This document shows positions 45,648 to 57,989 of a stretch of 64,000 nucleotides of DNA, piece by piece (position 1 is the first letter of the stretch; each line of letters opens with the position of its first letter). The DNA comes from Malus domestica. Lineage: Eukaryota; Streptophyta; Magnoliopsida; Rosales; Rosaceae. Under the pieces are notes generated by a model. That model searched no databases. It was not told where the DNA came from and saw only the letters and a list, made by a program, of their open reading frames with translations. Both the position numbers and the translations under genes were made by a program. The DNA lies in NCBI RefSeq assembly GCF_042453785.1, contig NC_091673.1:1805501-1869500 (forward strand). Direction: 5' to 3'.

Positions 45648-47355
45648 TTACATTATCGAACAGCTGCTAGTGTTCTCATCACTGAACATATGAGCAGCAG
45701 TGTTATTACTGCCGTAATTAGGCTCACCGCCGTAAGGGTACGCGGCGGCTGCAGGGTAAAAGCTAGGGCCAGGGCTAGGATTGTAATTGTAGTAGCCAGT
45801 ACTAGGAGGAACCAAGGGGGACCTATGATACATCATCTGTGGCTGCTGCTGCATTGCTGCTTGCCTAGCTTGCATGTTCATCATCTGTGATGGGTGGGCG
45901 TACCCATTTGGATTCATCAGCATGGAAGATGGGAATTGACCAATTTGCCCTGTGGAGTATCCACCACTTGGGAACCCTGCTGCGTTAGGGTTTGCCTGAG
46001 CCTGAAACCCTCCAAGAACATTGGGATTTGCCCCCAAAGCAGCGGCATTTGCAGCAACATTTCCACCATTTCCATGAAAACCTGCTAAATTCATCATCGC
46101 ACTCAGGTCATTCATGTTGCCCCTTTTCGCTTCGCCGGGATTGATGTTTCCGCCGCCCATTTGGGCTGCGTTCATCTTCAGGGCAGCCATTGTTTTTGGA
46201 TCAATCCCGCCAGGATTCACCTTCATGTTCTCATTCGGATGCCCGCCTTTCTTCCCGGCATTCACAATTCCAACATTGTTCATCATCTTCACGTTGTTGG
46301 GAGCCGCAGCAGCTGCTGCATTGATCACTCCTGCACTTTTCTTTGCATCATTTGCTTGCTGCTGCTGCTGCTGCCTGAGCATCCCCCGGATAAACCGCAG
46401 CTCGTCCTCATCGTCTTCTTCCTCATCGTCGAGGGAGTCATCGTCTTCCTCGGAGCTGAAAGACGGAAACTTTTGCTGGTTTTTGAGGATGCCTTGTTTA
46501 TGCCCTTTGTTGTTGTTGTTCTTGTCATCTTTGATGCAGTTGTTCTTTTCCTTCTGGCTTTGGTTATTGGATTTCTGGGACCAGAGCTCAGCATGTTTCC
46601 CAGCTCTGAGCAATTTCTTGATCAAAGTTGCAGAATCCACACATCCAGAAACTGTAACTTTCTGCTGATCAGAATCTACGTTCACTTGGTAAACACCTGT
46701 AGGTAAATTAGGTCAAGAAAAGGAAGAAGGTTGAATTAGAAATGCAGGACAGGGTAAAACTGTTAAGAGAAATAGGTGTGAAGTTCACATCTCGAAGAAA
46801 GAAGTGAGAAATCAATGCAAAAATTACTCCTACATTCATCAAAGTTAAGAGTATTTTTTGCATACTTTCACTTTTCAGTGACTAAAGTGAAAGTTGTGCT
46901 GGAATTACTCCTAAATTCATCAAAGGTCAAATCTTTTTACTTAAATTTTACTCCTTTTCCTGGCATACTTTCTGAGTAACCAAACAAATCTTTGAATAAT
47001 ATGCATTTGGAAAGAGAAAAGTGGTAGCAACCACTTAGTTGGTCACCAATTAAAATACAAGAACGCACAAAGAAGTGAGTACCTTCAATTCTCTGAAGGA
47101 GTTTCTTGACTTTCTGCTTACAGCCATCACAGTGAATGTTCACTTTGAGAACACAAGTCTGTAAAAATTCAAAAATAAAAAAGAAAGGGTAACAAAGCAG
47201 AACAACAAAAACAAGAACAAAAATTCTTGAGAAAAAGACCAACATCCAACTTTGTTGTCGGAATAAAAACAATAATATAAACGAATATACAAGAATGTGG
47301 GTTAATAGAGAAGGACCTGGATTTTAAGGAGCTTAAAGTCTTCTTCTTTGGTCAT
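45648..47355 (-). CDS. Heavy-metal-associated isoprenylated plant protein (HIPP), long linker
   Basis: Exons 47317-47355, 47083-47158 and 45648-46696 (1164 bp, 387 aa), GT-AG. The first 80 residues are an HMA fold: [20 protein letters not shown] with Cys23 and Cys26 as the metal site, then [13 protein letters not shown] long low-complexity region follows: Asn/Lys-rich, acidic ([18 protein letters not shown]), a Gln run, Ala and Gly/Met/Asn-rich parts and a Pro/Tyr-rich end. The C-terminus CSIM is a CaaX box, so farnesylation is expected. HIPPs bind metals such as Zn, Cd or Cu and act at membranes or in nuclei in metal and stress responses. Only the first residue of the usual MxCxxC changes (IHCDGC). 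A Gln run coded by CAG repeats may vary in length. Same strand and intron plan as the HIPP at 56766. Confidence 0.92.
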
Positions 47356-47361
47356 TCTTCA

Positions 47362-47487
47362 AAATTCTGTTTGGTTGGTAAGAAAGTTCACTTTCTCACT
47401 CTTAATTCTCACTCTTTAAGCAGAGAATTCTGTTTGGATGGTAAGAAAGTTCACTTTCTCACTCTTTCTTCTCACTCTTTAAGCTGT
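47362..47487. repeat. 63-bp tandem duplication in HIPP leader
   Basis: GTAAGAAAGTTCACTTTCTC and CTCACTCTTTAAGC occur twice with a period of 63, directly upstream of the HIPP ATG (47355). Likely in the 5' UTR or core promoter. Confidence 0.8.
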
Positions 47488-50035
47488 TGGGGGTTTGGTG
47501 GGAAGTGGCAGTGTATTTGACCAAAATAACAAATAAAAAGTGAGTGAATTTTATATTTTTGGTCTCCCACAACTTGGTACAGAGGAAGGCTGGAAGTAGA
47601 GGGAAACAGATGCTTCTTAATTTAATTTTGTTTAATTATTTTTTTATTGGGAATTTTTTAATTGTCCTCAAAAGCAAACAAAAGAAACGCACATGGGTCT
47701 TTTGCTACAATTTAGAAATGATGTGATGTGATTTAACGTTAAATATTACAAAGAAATGGAAACAGAAGAACAAAGACTCGACAGACTGACTTTCAACAGC
47801 TTCTTTCTCTCTCTGTCACATGCACCCCTCCTTTCTCCTCATTATTTTTAGAGATATGTTATCCACAAATTTCTTTTATTTTTAATACATCTTTTATTAA
47901 CTTTTGTCAATTTATCTTTTTAAATCATCCGACTCGATAATTGAAAAAAAAAAAAAATATAAAAAAAAAATAAGGACGTATGAATATCACATTTCTATTT
48001 TTATTCAGATTCATAATCACCCTTGTCAAATAACATTACATTTTTATTTGTATTTCAATTATGGTATTAATAAATAATATTTCACAACCGGATTTTGTAA
48101 GTAAAAAAACATAGGTGTCGAAATGAGATCAAATTTTCTACATCCAAAATAAATATTTCTTTGTAGCCGCAATTATTAATTGTGTTTATAAACTTAATTA
48201 TAATTTTATTGTCATAAATTTACACATCTATTTAAAATGCTGAAGATTTATATTATATCCAAACTTGGTTATTAAAGCATAAATGTTTTATTTAAATTAA
48301 GTTGTCATTGATGTATTATCTTGGTGGTTAATATTTTTTTTTTAATTTGAGTTCATATATATATATATATATTTAACTTTTTTAACGTAGAATACTGCTT
48401 CTAATACAAAAGAAAAGAATAATATGGAGTTATAAGTGAGTTGTATTTATGAGGTCTTAAGTCACCAATAGTAAATATTGAAAATAACGGGAAAATTTGA
48501 AGAGCATTTTTGTTCACCATGATAAGTTTATAACTATAGTGTATGTTTATTATACACCTCATCATTTGTCAGTATTATTTTACTCAAATTTAGTTAACTT
48601 TCACATTAAATATTACATTTTCAATTTTAAAAAAAAAATTAACTAAAATTAACTGAAATAACACGTGATCAAATGATTAAATACATGATCAGCATACATT
48701 AACTATGATGGTGAGAAAAATGCTGAACAGTTGGTAACAAATGGTAAATACTGAAAAAGGGTCCCCAAAAAAAAACAAAAAAAGTGAACAGTTGGCAACA
48801 AATCCCCGTGAGTGGGGGGAGAGGGTCGGGACAGAGTCGGTGAATCGTTGGGTGCAAGACAAATAGGGTTTCAGTTCCGAGGACTGGACGATTATGGTTT
48901 TTTCACTTTTGGACACCGCATTTACCATTATTTGCAAAAGTTTCATCACATTTTCTACTTTGTCCATATACCATTATTTTCAAAACTCTACAGTATATAT
49001 CCTTTAAATATCAAATACATGTAAATAATGCACCTGACATAAGTATACTATCAAGACTCTCGGTTTTACGAATATCAGGAGAACGTATTTCGTACACAGT
49101 ACTATTTTGAAGACTCAAACCCTTGAATGGGACTTACAGGAAAAAATAGTTAGGAATGAAATAAAGTAGTTTGCTTGGTTGGATTCTTTACTCTTTTCAT
49201 TGAAGATCGCTCCTGCGTCAAGTGGTCCTAACTCCTAATTGAAAAACTCATCAAATTATTGCAAAAAGTAAAAAATAAAAAAGGAAAGAGGGTTTGCTTT
49301 TGGTTTGGTTTGGTTGAGTTACTTAAACGAAGCGTATATCTAGGGATTGAAATGGAAAAAACCAAAAAGATAAAGGGAAAGTTCACTATTTTCCGCTTTG
49401 ATGGTTCACAAATTCCCAACTCACTTGGTCTTACTTTATCCATTTCTATGCAAATTTTTATTTCTTAAAGTTGCTTAAACAAGAGACAGAGCTGCACGCA
49501 ATCGCACAAAGGTAAAAGGGTATGTCACTGTCTTGTGTCAAAAGGAAAAGCAAGAGCTCAGGTCAGGCCTACGACAGTTAGGGGCATCATTACCTCCACA
49601 CTCAATGGCATGCTAAGTATTTTGGTATCAACTTCAACGTAAGAATAAATTACGTAAAACAGATAAGCGTAGTATCGATTCAGTTATGTACCTTTATTTG
49701 TAACTTGTTTAATGTTTTAGTAGATAGAATGTTGATGTTTTTTTTCATGCCTTCTTAGTTTGAAACTTCATCGTTTTTAATTTTATAATAATTTTGAATT
49801 CTTACTCTTTTATTTGAATGATATCTATAACAAACAAATAAATAAATAATATAGTGTCGTTTGTTGAAAACTTACTTTACATTCTTTTATTAGAATGAGA
49901 TGTTACAATGAATCTGGTCATAATTAGTTCATATCGTTACACAAGAAGACTTTTCTATACTTTTGATTTTTTATCATGATATTCCACACTGATAATGCAC
50001 TATTACAATAACATTTACGTCATTATGGTAGTCGT
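47488..50035. other. Intergenic between HIPP and family C block
   Basis: AT-rich, with (AT)n at 48355-48372. No supported gene. Short ORFs near 48689 and 49228 lack domains and have no splice-consistent extension. Confidence 0.45.
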
Positions 50036-50039
50036 ACGA

Positions 50040-50515
50040 TTGGCTAATAAACTCGAACATTTGTATATCAAATGATATATCAGGAATAAAAAATAGGCAT
50101 GTTAATTAACGGTTAAGTAATAATTCATTCATTAACAAATATATCATTTAATTTACAAAATTTGATTTAAAAATTGAGTAATGCTAGAGATACTAAATTT
50201 GCAAACTAAATGACGTGTCACCAATAAACTTGAATATTTGTATATCAAATGATGTATCAGGAATAAGAAATAGACATGTTAATTAACGGTTAAGTAATAA
50301 TTCAATCATTAACAACCATATCATTTGATTTACAAAATTTGATTTAAAAATTGAGTAATACTAGGGATACTAAATTTGCAAACTAAATGACGTGTCATTA
50401 ATAAGAATAAGCACGTTTATCAACGTGTAAGTAATAAATCAATCATCAACTTTCATATCTTTTAATTTTCAAAATTTTATATACAAATTTAATCTCCTTA
50501 GCATTGCTTTTAAAA
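50040..50515. repeat. Family C repeats in tandem, period about 176
   Basis: TTTGTATATCAAATGAT, AGGCATGTTAATTAACGG/AGACATGTTAATTAACGG, TTTACAAAATTTGATTTAAA and TTGCAAACTAAATGACGTGT occur twice (starts near 50046 and 50222), followed by a third, more distant part to 50515 ending TCCTTAGCATTGC. Looks like a MITE duplicated in place. Confidence 0.75.
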
Positions 50516-52950
50516 ATCTAGTATCACCGGTATTATCCATGTTTTCTGTTAACAGTTAATTTGTTGCATGGTTAAATTAATCATTACATGTTGACCCAGA
50601 AAAGAAGCGCTTCTAATCATCTTGTAACATTTCCCGATAGGAAACCACCCAAACCATTTTTCGTTTTATTCTTTCTCCTTGCATCTTCTTGTTCAGGAAA
50701 TCTAGATACCTTTGATTTTCCATCACAATTACTCTTAATCCCACCGACTTGTTGAAGTGGAATTTATCTGTTTTCTGGGCACAATAGAGAGCCCAGACTT
50801 TGAAAATTTTCCTTGTTGAGGAGGGTGGGGTTGATATATTCTCTGAGATCAGCACGTCTGAGCAAGAACACTCGAGGGTGTGGATTTGTTGTAGGTACGT
50901 CTGGATCTTGGATGAGAGTATTTATTAGGATCGTGAGGATCTGGATGATGGTTTATGGTACAGGTCAGCAGGGAGAAGGGGCCTACATTTTGAGGATCCC
51001 ATGCATGCACAAAGAGTCACGATCCATCCAATCACGTCACTGGAACCCACAGTTGATCTCCTGCGGATTCTGCCTCTGCATACAAGATTCAACAGAGAAC
51101 GATAGAGATGTATATGTCTTTTATTTGGCAGATAAACCCTAATTGGCGAATTTTTATGCACATTTTAACCCAAATTAATTGAACCCCTGCTCTTTCGAGT
51201 TCAAACCAGGGTTCCAAGTGAAGGGTTGCTTTTGGCTCTCAATAAGTCCAAGTGAACTAGTTGATTGGTTGAGCTGAAGTTTGGTTTGGATTTCAATGAT
51301 GAACCCTAATTGTATTTGTGTTGTCACATCAACCCTGTCCAGTTCAAGCCATAATAGCTACACAATTCTTAATCGACTTTGCAGTCAGGCACCGATGAAT
51401 CGAGTAATTCGAACTACTTAATTTAAATTGTATAATTTTTATTAGTTTATTTTATTAATTTATCATACACAATTAAAAATTCAGATATTTTATCTTTTAA
51501 ACGGTCCGAATTTCACAATCCTTTGGCTCTAAACTACGAGATTTGTAAATAATTGAATTCCACATTTTCAAATTATGCTTATCTATGGTTATATTTCTAG
51601 AAAATAAAAAGATACTAATTTGGTACTTATTTATTTATAAATGTACAGACTGGTTGGACAATATTTAGATCAAAGTTTACGCAAAGTTGACCGAAACAGT
51701 TTACTAGTATTTATGTTAGAAGCACCCTCTCCGGAGTTTCGATGAATTTAATATAGAAAACTTTAACGAAAAATTTCTGATACTGTTCATTCTAATTATA
51801 TCCACAATAGGGCTGGTGTGGAAATTGAAAGCACGCTTGTGTGTGGGCGAAGATTAGGTCGCTGTGCTTGCTGTTATCCCTTTTTTTATTTTTGGTAAAT
51901 GCTGCTATCACCAATTTAAAGGTCCAATTCGGCCACCATTTCTTTCTTTTTAGGCCCATACTAGCGGCCCAGCTTTATTACTGGGTTTTTATAGGCCATA
52001 AGATGAATGAACCTAGCATATAAGCCCAAGTACGGTTATGGTTGTGGTTCAGGCAAAGTTTCACTTTCGTTCGTGTAGTGTCGATATGTGGTAATTACTC
52101 GTCGTAGTTTACTAATTGTTACAATTCAAGGACAAATTGCACTCCACCGTAATTTTAACTGATTAAGCACTTGAGATCGAGGAATGCATATGGTGTTTTT
52201 ATACCTCAAAAACGTGTAATTTACTTTTACATACGTAACTCAGAAGTTAAATAGGTTGAAAAAACAATTGACAAATCTAACTTAATGTATTTGACTTACA
52301 ACAGTTAGTAAACTACGTGCGTAATAATTGGAGCATAAAATAGTGGAACATAAAATTCGACCACCATTAGATATTAAAATCAAGATGGCAAAAAGGATAT
52401 CGTTTTAAGGTTCACTTTTCAAAGAATATATCATAAAATGAAGTGAACATCTTGTACAAGTATATACGAAGTAACCATTTTTATTTAATTCGAACTCCAA
52501 AATCCAAAGGTGAACGCAACGAATATCCCTTACCTTTCTATATTCTAATTGTGATCTATATTCTTTTTTTTTTCTTTTTCCAACCAAAAGAACATGCCAA
52601 AGAACTTCATTCTTGATCAGGTACATACTACATGCCAAAGAACTTCACTCTTGATTCGGTACGTAGTTCATTCTTGATTGAATATGTACTTCATTCTTAG
52701 TCGAGATGCAGATTCTTTAACATGTTTAGTTAAAAAAAACATTACCAAAGAACCTGCATCTCAATCAAGAACGAAAGACGTACCCACCAATCATAAACTT
52801 TGTCTAAAGTACTTTAAAAAGGAAATTGATTCAAGAGCATAAGTCTTTGCCCGTAAATTGGTAAGCCTCCGAGGAGCATATTATATTTTTGATTGGATGA
52901 CTTTAGTTTTTTCCAAATGCTTTGCTTTTCGCTGCCCAACGCACAACAGA
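50516..52950. other. Intergenic, no supported gene
   Basis: An 80-codon minus ORF (50613-50855) with VMENQRYLDFLNKK has coding-like text but no recognised family. 52570-52720 has repeated AAAGAACTTCATTCTTGAT phrases. Otherwise nothing is seen. Confidence 0.4.
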
Positions 52951-52951
52951 A

Positions 52952-53465
52952 TTTATTTTTATTTTTATTTTTTTTACAAGAAACAATAGTTGGTATTTCA
53001 TTAATCAACACATACAATTACAAGGGTGTTAGTGGGTACAAAACTCCAGTGATCAATAAATTAATATTTAGTGAATTTACGCAAACAGACAAATAAGAGT
53101 AAATCCCTAGTAGACTACCACAAGCACGAACACACAATCACCAAACGCACAAGTGTCACAAGTACAAATTTGTCATAATAAACGATAGTCGCAACAGAGA
53201 AATACAGGCAACCACAATGGTCATCGCTAAGTAGCGAGACCACGTTAAGTCATCGTTGACAAACGAAACTATATAACGCATCGCACAAAGGCAAAGGCCA
53301 ATCTAGCCAAAACAAACAGAGCCATCACAGTGCACATAAGGCTAGTGAAAAACAACTACACTACTTCGAAAAGGGATCCGCAAATCAACTCAACATAGTG
53401 GGGGACGAGGCACTCTGGCCAAGACCACCTACAAAATTCGCCGGACAGTGAGGTATCGGCATACA
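52952..53465 (-). mobile_element. Probable LINE 3' region, antisense
   Basis: A T-rich tract at 52952-52977 (poly(A) on the minus strand) is followed by non-coding GC-balanced sequence unlike its AT-rich surroundings. Flanks ACAACAGAA (before) and ACAACAAAA (after, near 53470) may be an imperfect TSD. No protein domain, so the class is tentative. Confidence 0.4.
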
Positions 53466-53469
53466 CACA

Positions 53470-55379
53470 ACAAAAAGTTTAATTTATTGTTAATGGTACG
53501 CATTTTGAAGAATCACGTACAGTAAACAAAAGTAGCGAAAACACGCGTACGCATTTGTTGTAGTTGCATGCAGTATACGAGATAAAGATGTTGCATGCAA
53601 AACAAATACATGTAAATTTTCTCCAACAAAAAAAAGGATATGTAGTATATATACAACATTAATTAAAACAATATTTGGGTACTCAAAAGATGAGTCGGAG
53701 TGCTTCTACTCAAAATTGCTCGTTATTGATTTATAAAACTTTGTGTTTATAGTCAAAACCTTTAATCTTATAAATCACTCTATCAAAATTGCCTCTGCAA
53801 AAAATCAATTAAAATTAACAAGGGTTGTTTAGTCATCGAATTGTATAAAAATAGATGAACGGATTGGTAAAAGCATTACAGACCGTTTATGTATTTGCTA
53901 CAATGGTTTAAATGATCTTAGTTTTAATTAATTTTAGGTAATCTTTACAAAGCCATCTATAATATGAACAATTATAATTACAAGCGCAAAGCTATATAAT
54001 TCGAACATGAAGAATTTTGAGTAAGAATTTCTACTCATCCTTGAGTAATCAAACATTATTCTATTAATTATCATATTGACTTCGCTAATCATGTCGGTAT
54101 TTTCTAGAATACTTAATAGTTTTCTGTTGGTTTCGACTTGGTGTTTCAAAGTCGAGCTGGAGATAAAATGTGAGTGGCGTCAATTCATATTCACCATTAT
54201 TGTATTGCGCTTGAGCTAATGCTGACTTGTGCTTACTTAAACCATCATCATTAAGAAAACTCTTATGAGCTTGCCACGTTCCAGATGGAGGCGAAATCAC
54301 AAGACAAGACTAATGTGTCTTTCGAAATCTGGCCATGTTCCAAATGAATACAAACAGAAATATGGTGTGACCTAAAAAACTGATTATATTTTTATATACA
54401 ATAATATATGGATTTCATGCTTGCAGCTAAGCAAAAAAAATTGGGCCATGGAGGCTTATCTTCACAGTGCTTCTTATATCTGTATACGAATTACGACCAA
54501 AGCAGGTGGAGTAGTGAAAGTTACATGCAGCTTATCCTTTCAAGTTACCAGGTGGCAACTCCTATATCTCCTATATAATCTTACTCTCAATTTGGACCTA
54601 TAGATAAGGTAAGTGGAGATGACTTGTTACACGTGGCATCTATCTGGAAGCTTAGCAGTATGATTCAATGAACATATGTATCCCATGGTACGGCACCGAC
54701 CATATCCATCTATGACCCAGTTTTAAGAGATAACTCGTTGTACTGTAACAAAAATAGATATGTTATCATCGATTGCTCACTCATATATCAACCATGTATT
54801 GATCCTTATTTGGGGTACTTTGATTCAGGTCTAAAAATTTGAATTGCTGTTGGGTTTAGTCCAATTTTCCTTATTTTAGATTTTAATTAAGTTTTTTTTA
54901 TTTTATGTCTTTACTCAAATTTTTTATTTAAATATAAAAATTTAACCACTTTCATGAAAAGTAGTTTAGAAAAACATTTATTTGTCACCATATATGATAC
55001 TTATGCCATAAGTTGATAAAATATATATAAATGTAACAGAGGTATCAGTGAAAATAAATAAAAATTAATTTCTTGTCGTCCATGAAAATAGTTAAAAAAA
55101 TTCATCTTCCATATGTTTATAAATCCATACTAGCATATATGTTGATATATATAGCGTCTACTATATAGATTAGTTAACACATTTAGGCTATGGTCAAGGT
55201 AGAAGAAAAAATTGAGATACAAATTATGAGAGTAAGAAGGAGAATCAATATTTAATTTTAGCAATTTAGTCTTAAAATTGAGTAAAAGATAAACTTATAG
55301 ATTTTATGAATCAGTGATCAAATTCTTCCCAATATATTTTTGCCTAAATATGCCAAATGTAAGAAATGTTTGTTTTGCA
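53470..55379. other. Intergenic, no gene seen
   Basis: AT-rich sequence. ORFs at 53934-54300 (minus) overlap each other and show no domain. Confidence 0.45.
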
Positions 55380-55388
55380 TATGGGGCA

Positions 55389-55587
55389 GGATTTGGATCC
55401 TCTCCTGAGCTAATGGAGAGGATCCTCCTGACCCATCATCTTGGGCCGTTGAATTTTTATCCAATGACTACAAACAGGGAGGTCCCTTTAAAGTTATAAT
55501 AATTATAACCGTTGGATAAAAATCAAACGGCCCACGATTATAGGTCAGGAGGATCCTCTCCATTAGCTCAGGAGAGGATCCAAATCC
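55389..55587. mobile_element. Mutator-type MITE with 45-bp perfect arms
   Basis: A 199-bp element. The left arm starts GGATTTGGATCCTCTCCTGA and the right arm is its exact complement over about 45 bp, ending CCAAATCC. The 9-bp TSD TATGGGGCA (55380-55388 and 55588-55596) is exact. It shares the GGATCCTC core with family A. Perfect arms and TSD imply a young insertion. Confidence 0.92.
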
Positions 55588-55689
55588 TATGGGGCACTTG
55601 TACGGTTGTACATTATTCCAAAGTTCCCACTGAAGAGGATGAAAAGTGCCGACATATTTTTCTTCCATCTTTAATGGAAGTGTTTGATA

Positions 55690-55858
55690 TAATTTAAAGA
55701 ACTTTAACAAAAAGTTTTCGGTACCGTTCATTTTAACAAAAAATCACATTTTTACATTAAAAAGTTAATTCTTGTACTATTCACTGTACCGTTTATTTTA
55801 TTCTTATCATTGAAACTCAAAGTTTTTAAATTTTTTTTATTAATTTTCCTTATAATTT
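55690..55858. repeat. Dispersed short repeat, family F
   Basis: Collinear with 174-334: TTTAACAAAAA, ATCACATTTTTACATTAAAA, GTACTATTCACTGTACCG and AAACTCAAAGTTTTTAAA. Confidence 0.6.
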
Positions 55859-55859
55859 A

Positions 55860-56765
55860 ATGGAAGTATTGTCTGCGTTTGGAAGATAAAGATAAAGGTT
55901 TTAGATTTTGTTTGTTTATTGGGTTGGACGTTTGTGTTTCTGAATTTTTTCAATATTATTTATGTTACTTTGCTTTCTTTTGGGTTGGCCCGTAACTCTT
56001 TTCTACTTCATGAATGTTACTTTTTGAAAGAAAAAAAAAAGTTGATTGGTGTTGGTATGGCACAAATGCAAACATCAATGTATACATAATTAAAAAAACC
56101 ATAAAGAAGGTTTTCAAAAAATTAAAAAAAAAGACTTGTTCTTTTGGAAGAACACTTGAGATCCAACAATTATTCCGCCACTCGTTTACACACAGCTCAG
56201 ATCTCACATACCCGTATCTAAGAGACACTGATTTGATTGTCTAATTGTTTTCGTTCGCAAACACACATGGTAGGGCTCGAATGATTTTATTTTATGCTGT
56301 TCGGTGGGTACTATTTTACCAAAATATTTTGTCCTTGATTTGGCCTTTTATTGTTACCAAAACATACCTAATCCGATATCCAATGATAAGGGAAAGACAA
56401 AAATAAGGACGATCGGTCACCTCATTTGTAAGACATTTGTATGTCTTTCTATATTTGATAACGAATATGGTAATTCCGCATATATAAATGTTTTTTGTAC
56501 TTTGATCGCACTTGATTTAGTTATAGTACGTGTGCTTAGGTCAATGAATTTGATGAATAATAACTTAATGACAAAGTTACCAGCACACTCAAAATGTTTT
56601 CCCAAAATGGATCATCATCTAATTAATTAAGTACAAGCCTAATTAACATTAAGGAGGAAATTAAACAAACAAACCAACCTAAATACAAACTCAAAGCACG
56701 AAGTGACATAGATCTATCATAGTCCGCATACAACAAGTTAATAACAGTAGTCTAATCTAATTACT
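55860..56765. other. Intergenic, 3' side of second HIPP
   Basis: No supported gene. About 56650-56765 is likely the 3' UTR of the HIPP gene. Confidence 0.45.
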
Positions 56766-57855
56766 TCACATGATAGAACAAGCATGTGGATTTTCGTCGC
56801 TAAACATAGAGGTGTACTTTTCGTCCGGCGCATCCGGGGGCGGAAGTGCCTGAGCCACGTTCCTCACGTAGCCGGAGGGAGCCTTCTTGTCATAAGCTCC
56901 GGCGACATAGGGATAAGCTACTAAGTTGTAAGGCACATACGGCCAAATCTCTGCTTTCTTCCCAGTTCTCTTCACTCTCTTTAACACCTTGTTTGGCTCC
57001 ACGTATCCCGTCACCGTCACCCTGCTCTGCTTTCTGTCCACCTCCACTTGCTTAGCCCCTGAATTTATTCATAATAAAACGTTAATATTGTATTAATTAA
57101 TTATCTAACTAGGTTTAATTAACAAGGGTTACATGATTACATCTAAAGCTGAGATTACACGATCTTAAAAAGATTACGTAGCACGAATATAAGTTGATTT
57201 TGTATTTTCATTTATTATGTTTGACGATTTGAACAGAAAAAGGTACCCATGTCAGATGTTTTTTTTTTTCTTTTCTTTTGAGTAGTGGAAAAGAAAGAGA
57301 AGAGAGAGTCAAAGTATTTTCTGTCAGTTGCAGAGATTTTTGCTTTACGAGGATGCTCATCTGTCTCCCTGTCCAGGCTCTGATGATCATCACATGCATG
57401 TATGCTTCTTTTTTCTTTCTTATGAGAAATTTTTTAATTATGGGTTCCTAATTAAGGACTTAATCATGCTGCAGTTAGGGTTAATAGTAAATAACATGTC
57501 TAGAGAGGGAGAGAGAGGTTTAGGTTTGAAGTTCGAACCTTTCATGTGAGAAACAGCATTTTTGACTCTTCTTTCACAGCCATCACAGTCCATTTTCACC
57601 TTGATTTCAACCGTCTGCAAAATTAAACAAGATTAAAAACAGAGGGAGATGTGTTTAGTTGCGTGTTCAGCCACTGAAAAGTTTTATCGTAAGAGATTAA
57701 GGCACATGTAAACTACTACTTGAAGCAGAATATGACAAGCCAAAAAGAGATTTTGTTTTGGTTTTTGATGACGTATAGTATACCTGCATTGGCTTTCGTT
57801 TCTTTCTTGGTTTAGAGATTGTGAAATAGTCCGAAACAGCATCCAGAACACCCAT
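56766..57855 (-). CDS. HIPP, short form (HIPP20-27 group)
   Basis: Exons 57784-57855, 57539-57614 and 56766-57058 (441 bp, 146 aa), GT-AG, with exon phases equal to the HIPP at 45648. It starts MGVLDAVSDYF, then a basic KPRKKRK stretch and the HMA domain with KVKMDCDGCERRVK (Cys34 and Cys37). After the HMA fold comes RTGKKAEIWPYVPYNLVAYP and YDKKAPSGYVRNV, signatures of the HIPP20-27 group. The end SMFSDENPHACSIM gives a CaaX box (Cys143), so prenylation is expected. Arabidopsis relatives bind Cd, Zn or Cu and act in metal tolerance and drought or cold signalling; HIPP26 binds ATHB29 in the nucleus. Full length, no lesion. Confidence 0.95.
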
Positions 57856-57974
57856 TTCTCACCACTTAGATAATTCTGAGATGAGTTGAGTTTCTTTTTC
57901 CGTATGTGAGAGAGAGAGAGAATGCGTGTGTTGCTGCTGCAAAGGCAGTGTGTTTGGGCCGGTGAGCACAGAGA

Positions 57975-57982
57975 TATTTATA
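57975..57982 (-). promoter_or_regulatory. TATA box of short HIPP gene
   Basis: TATAAATA on the minus strand, about 120 bp upstream of the ATG at 57855, followed by a CT-rich leader. Position and match are both good. Confidence 0.6.
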
Positions 57983-57989
57983 AACAAAA

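Noticed and set aside
46114..46706. Plus-strand ORFs of about 180 codons opposite the long HIPP
   Set aside because: Antisense shadows of the low-complexity HIPP exon; Cys and Ser runs come from the reversed Gln and acidic codons.
50613..50855. 80-codon minus ORF
   Set aside because: Basic, helix-like text without a known domain. It could be an exon, but no joining exon was found.
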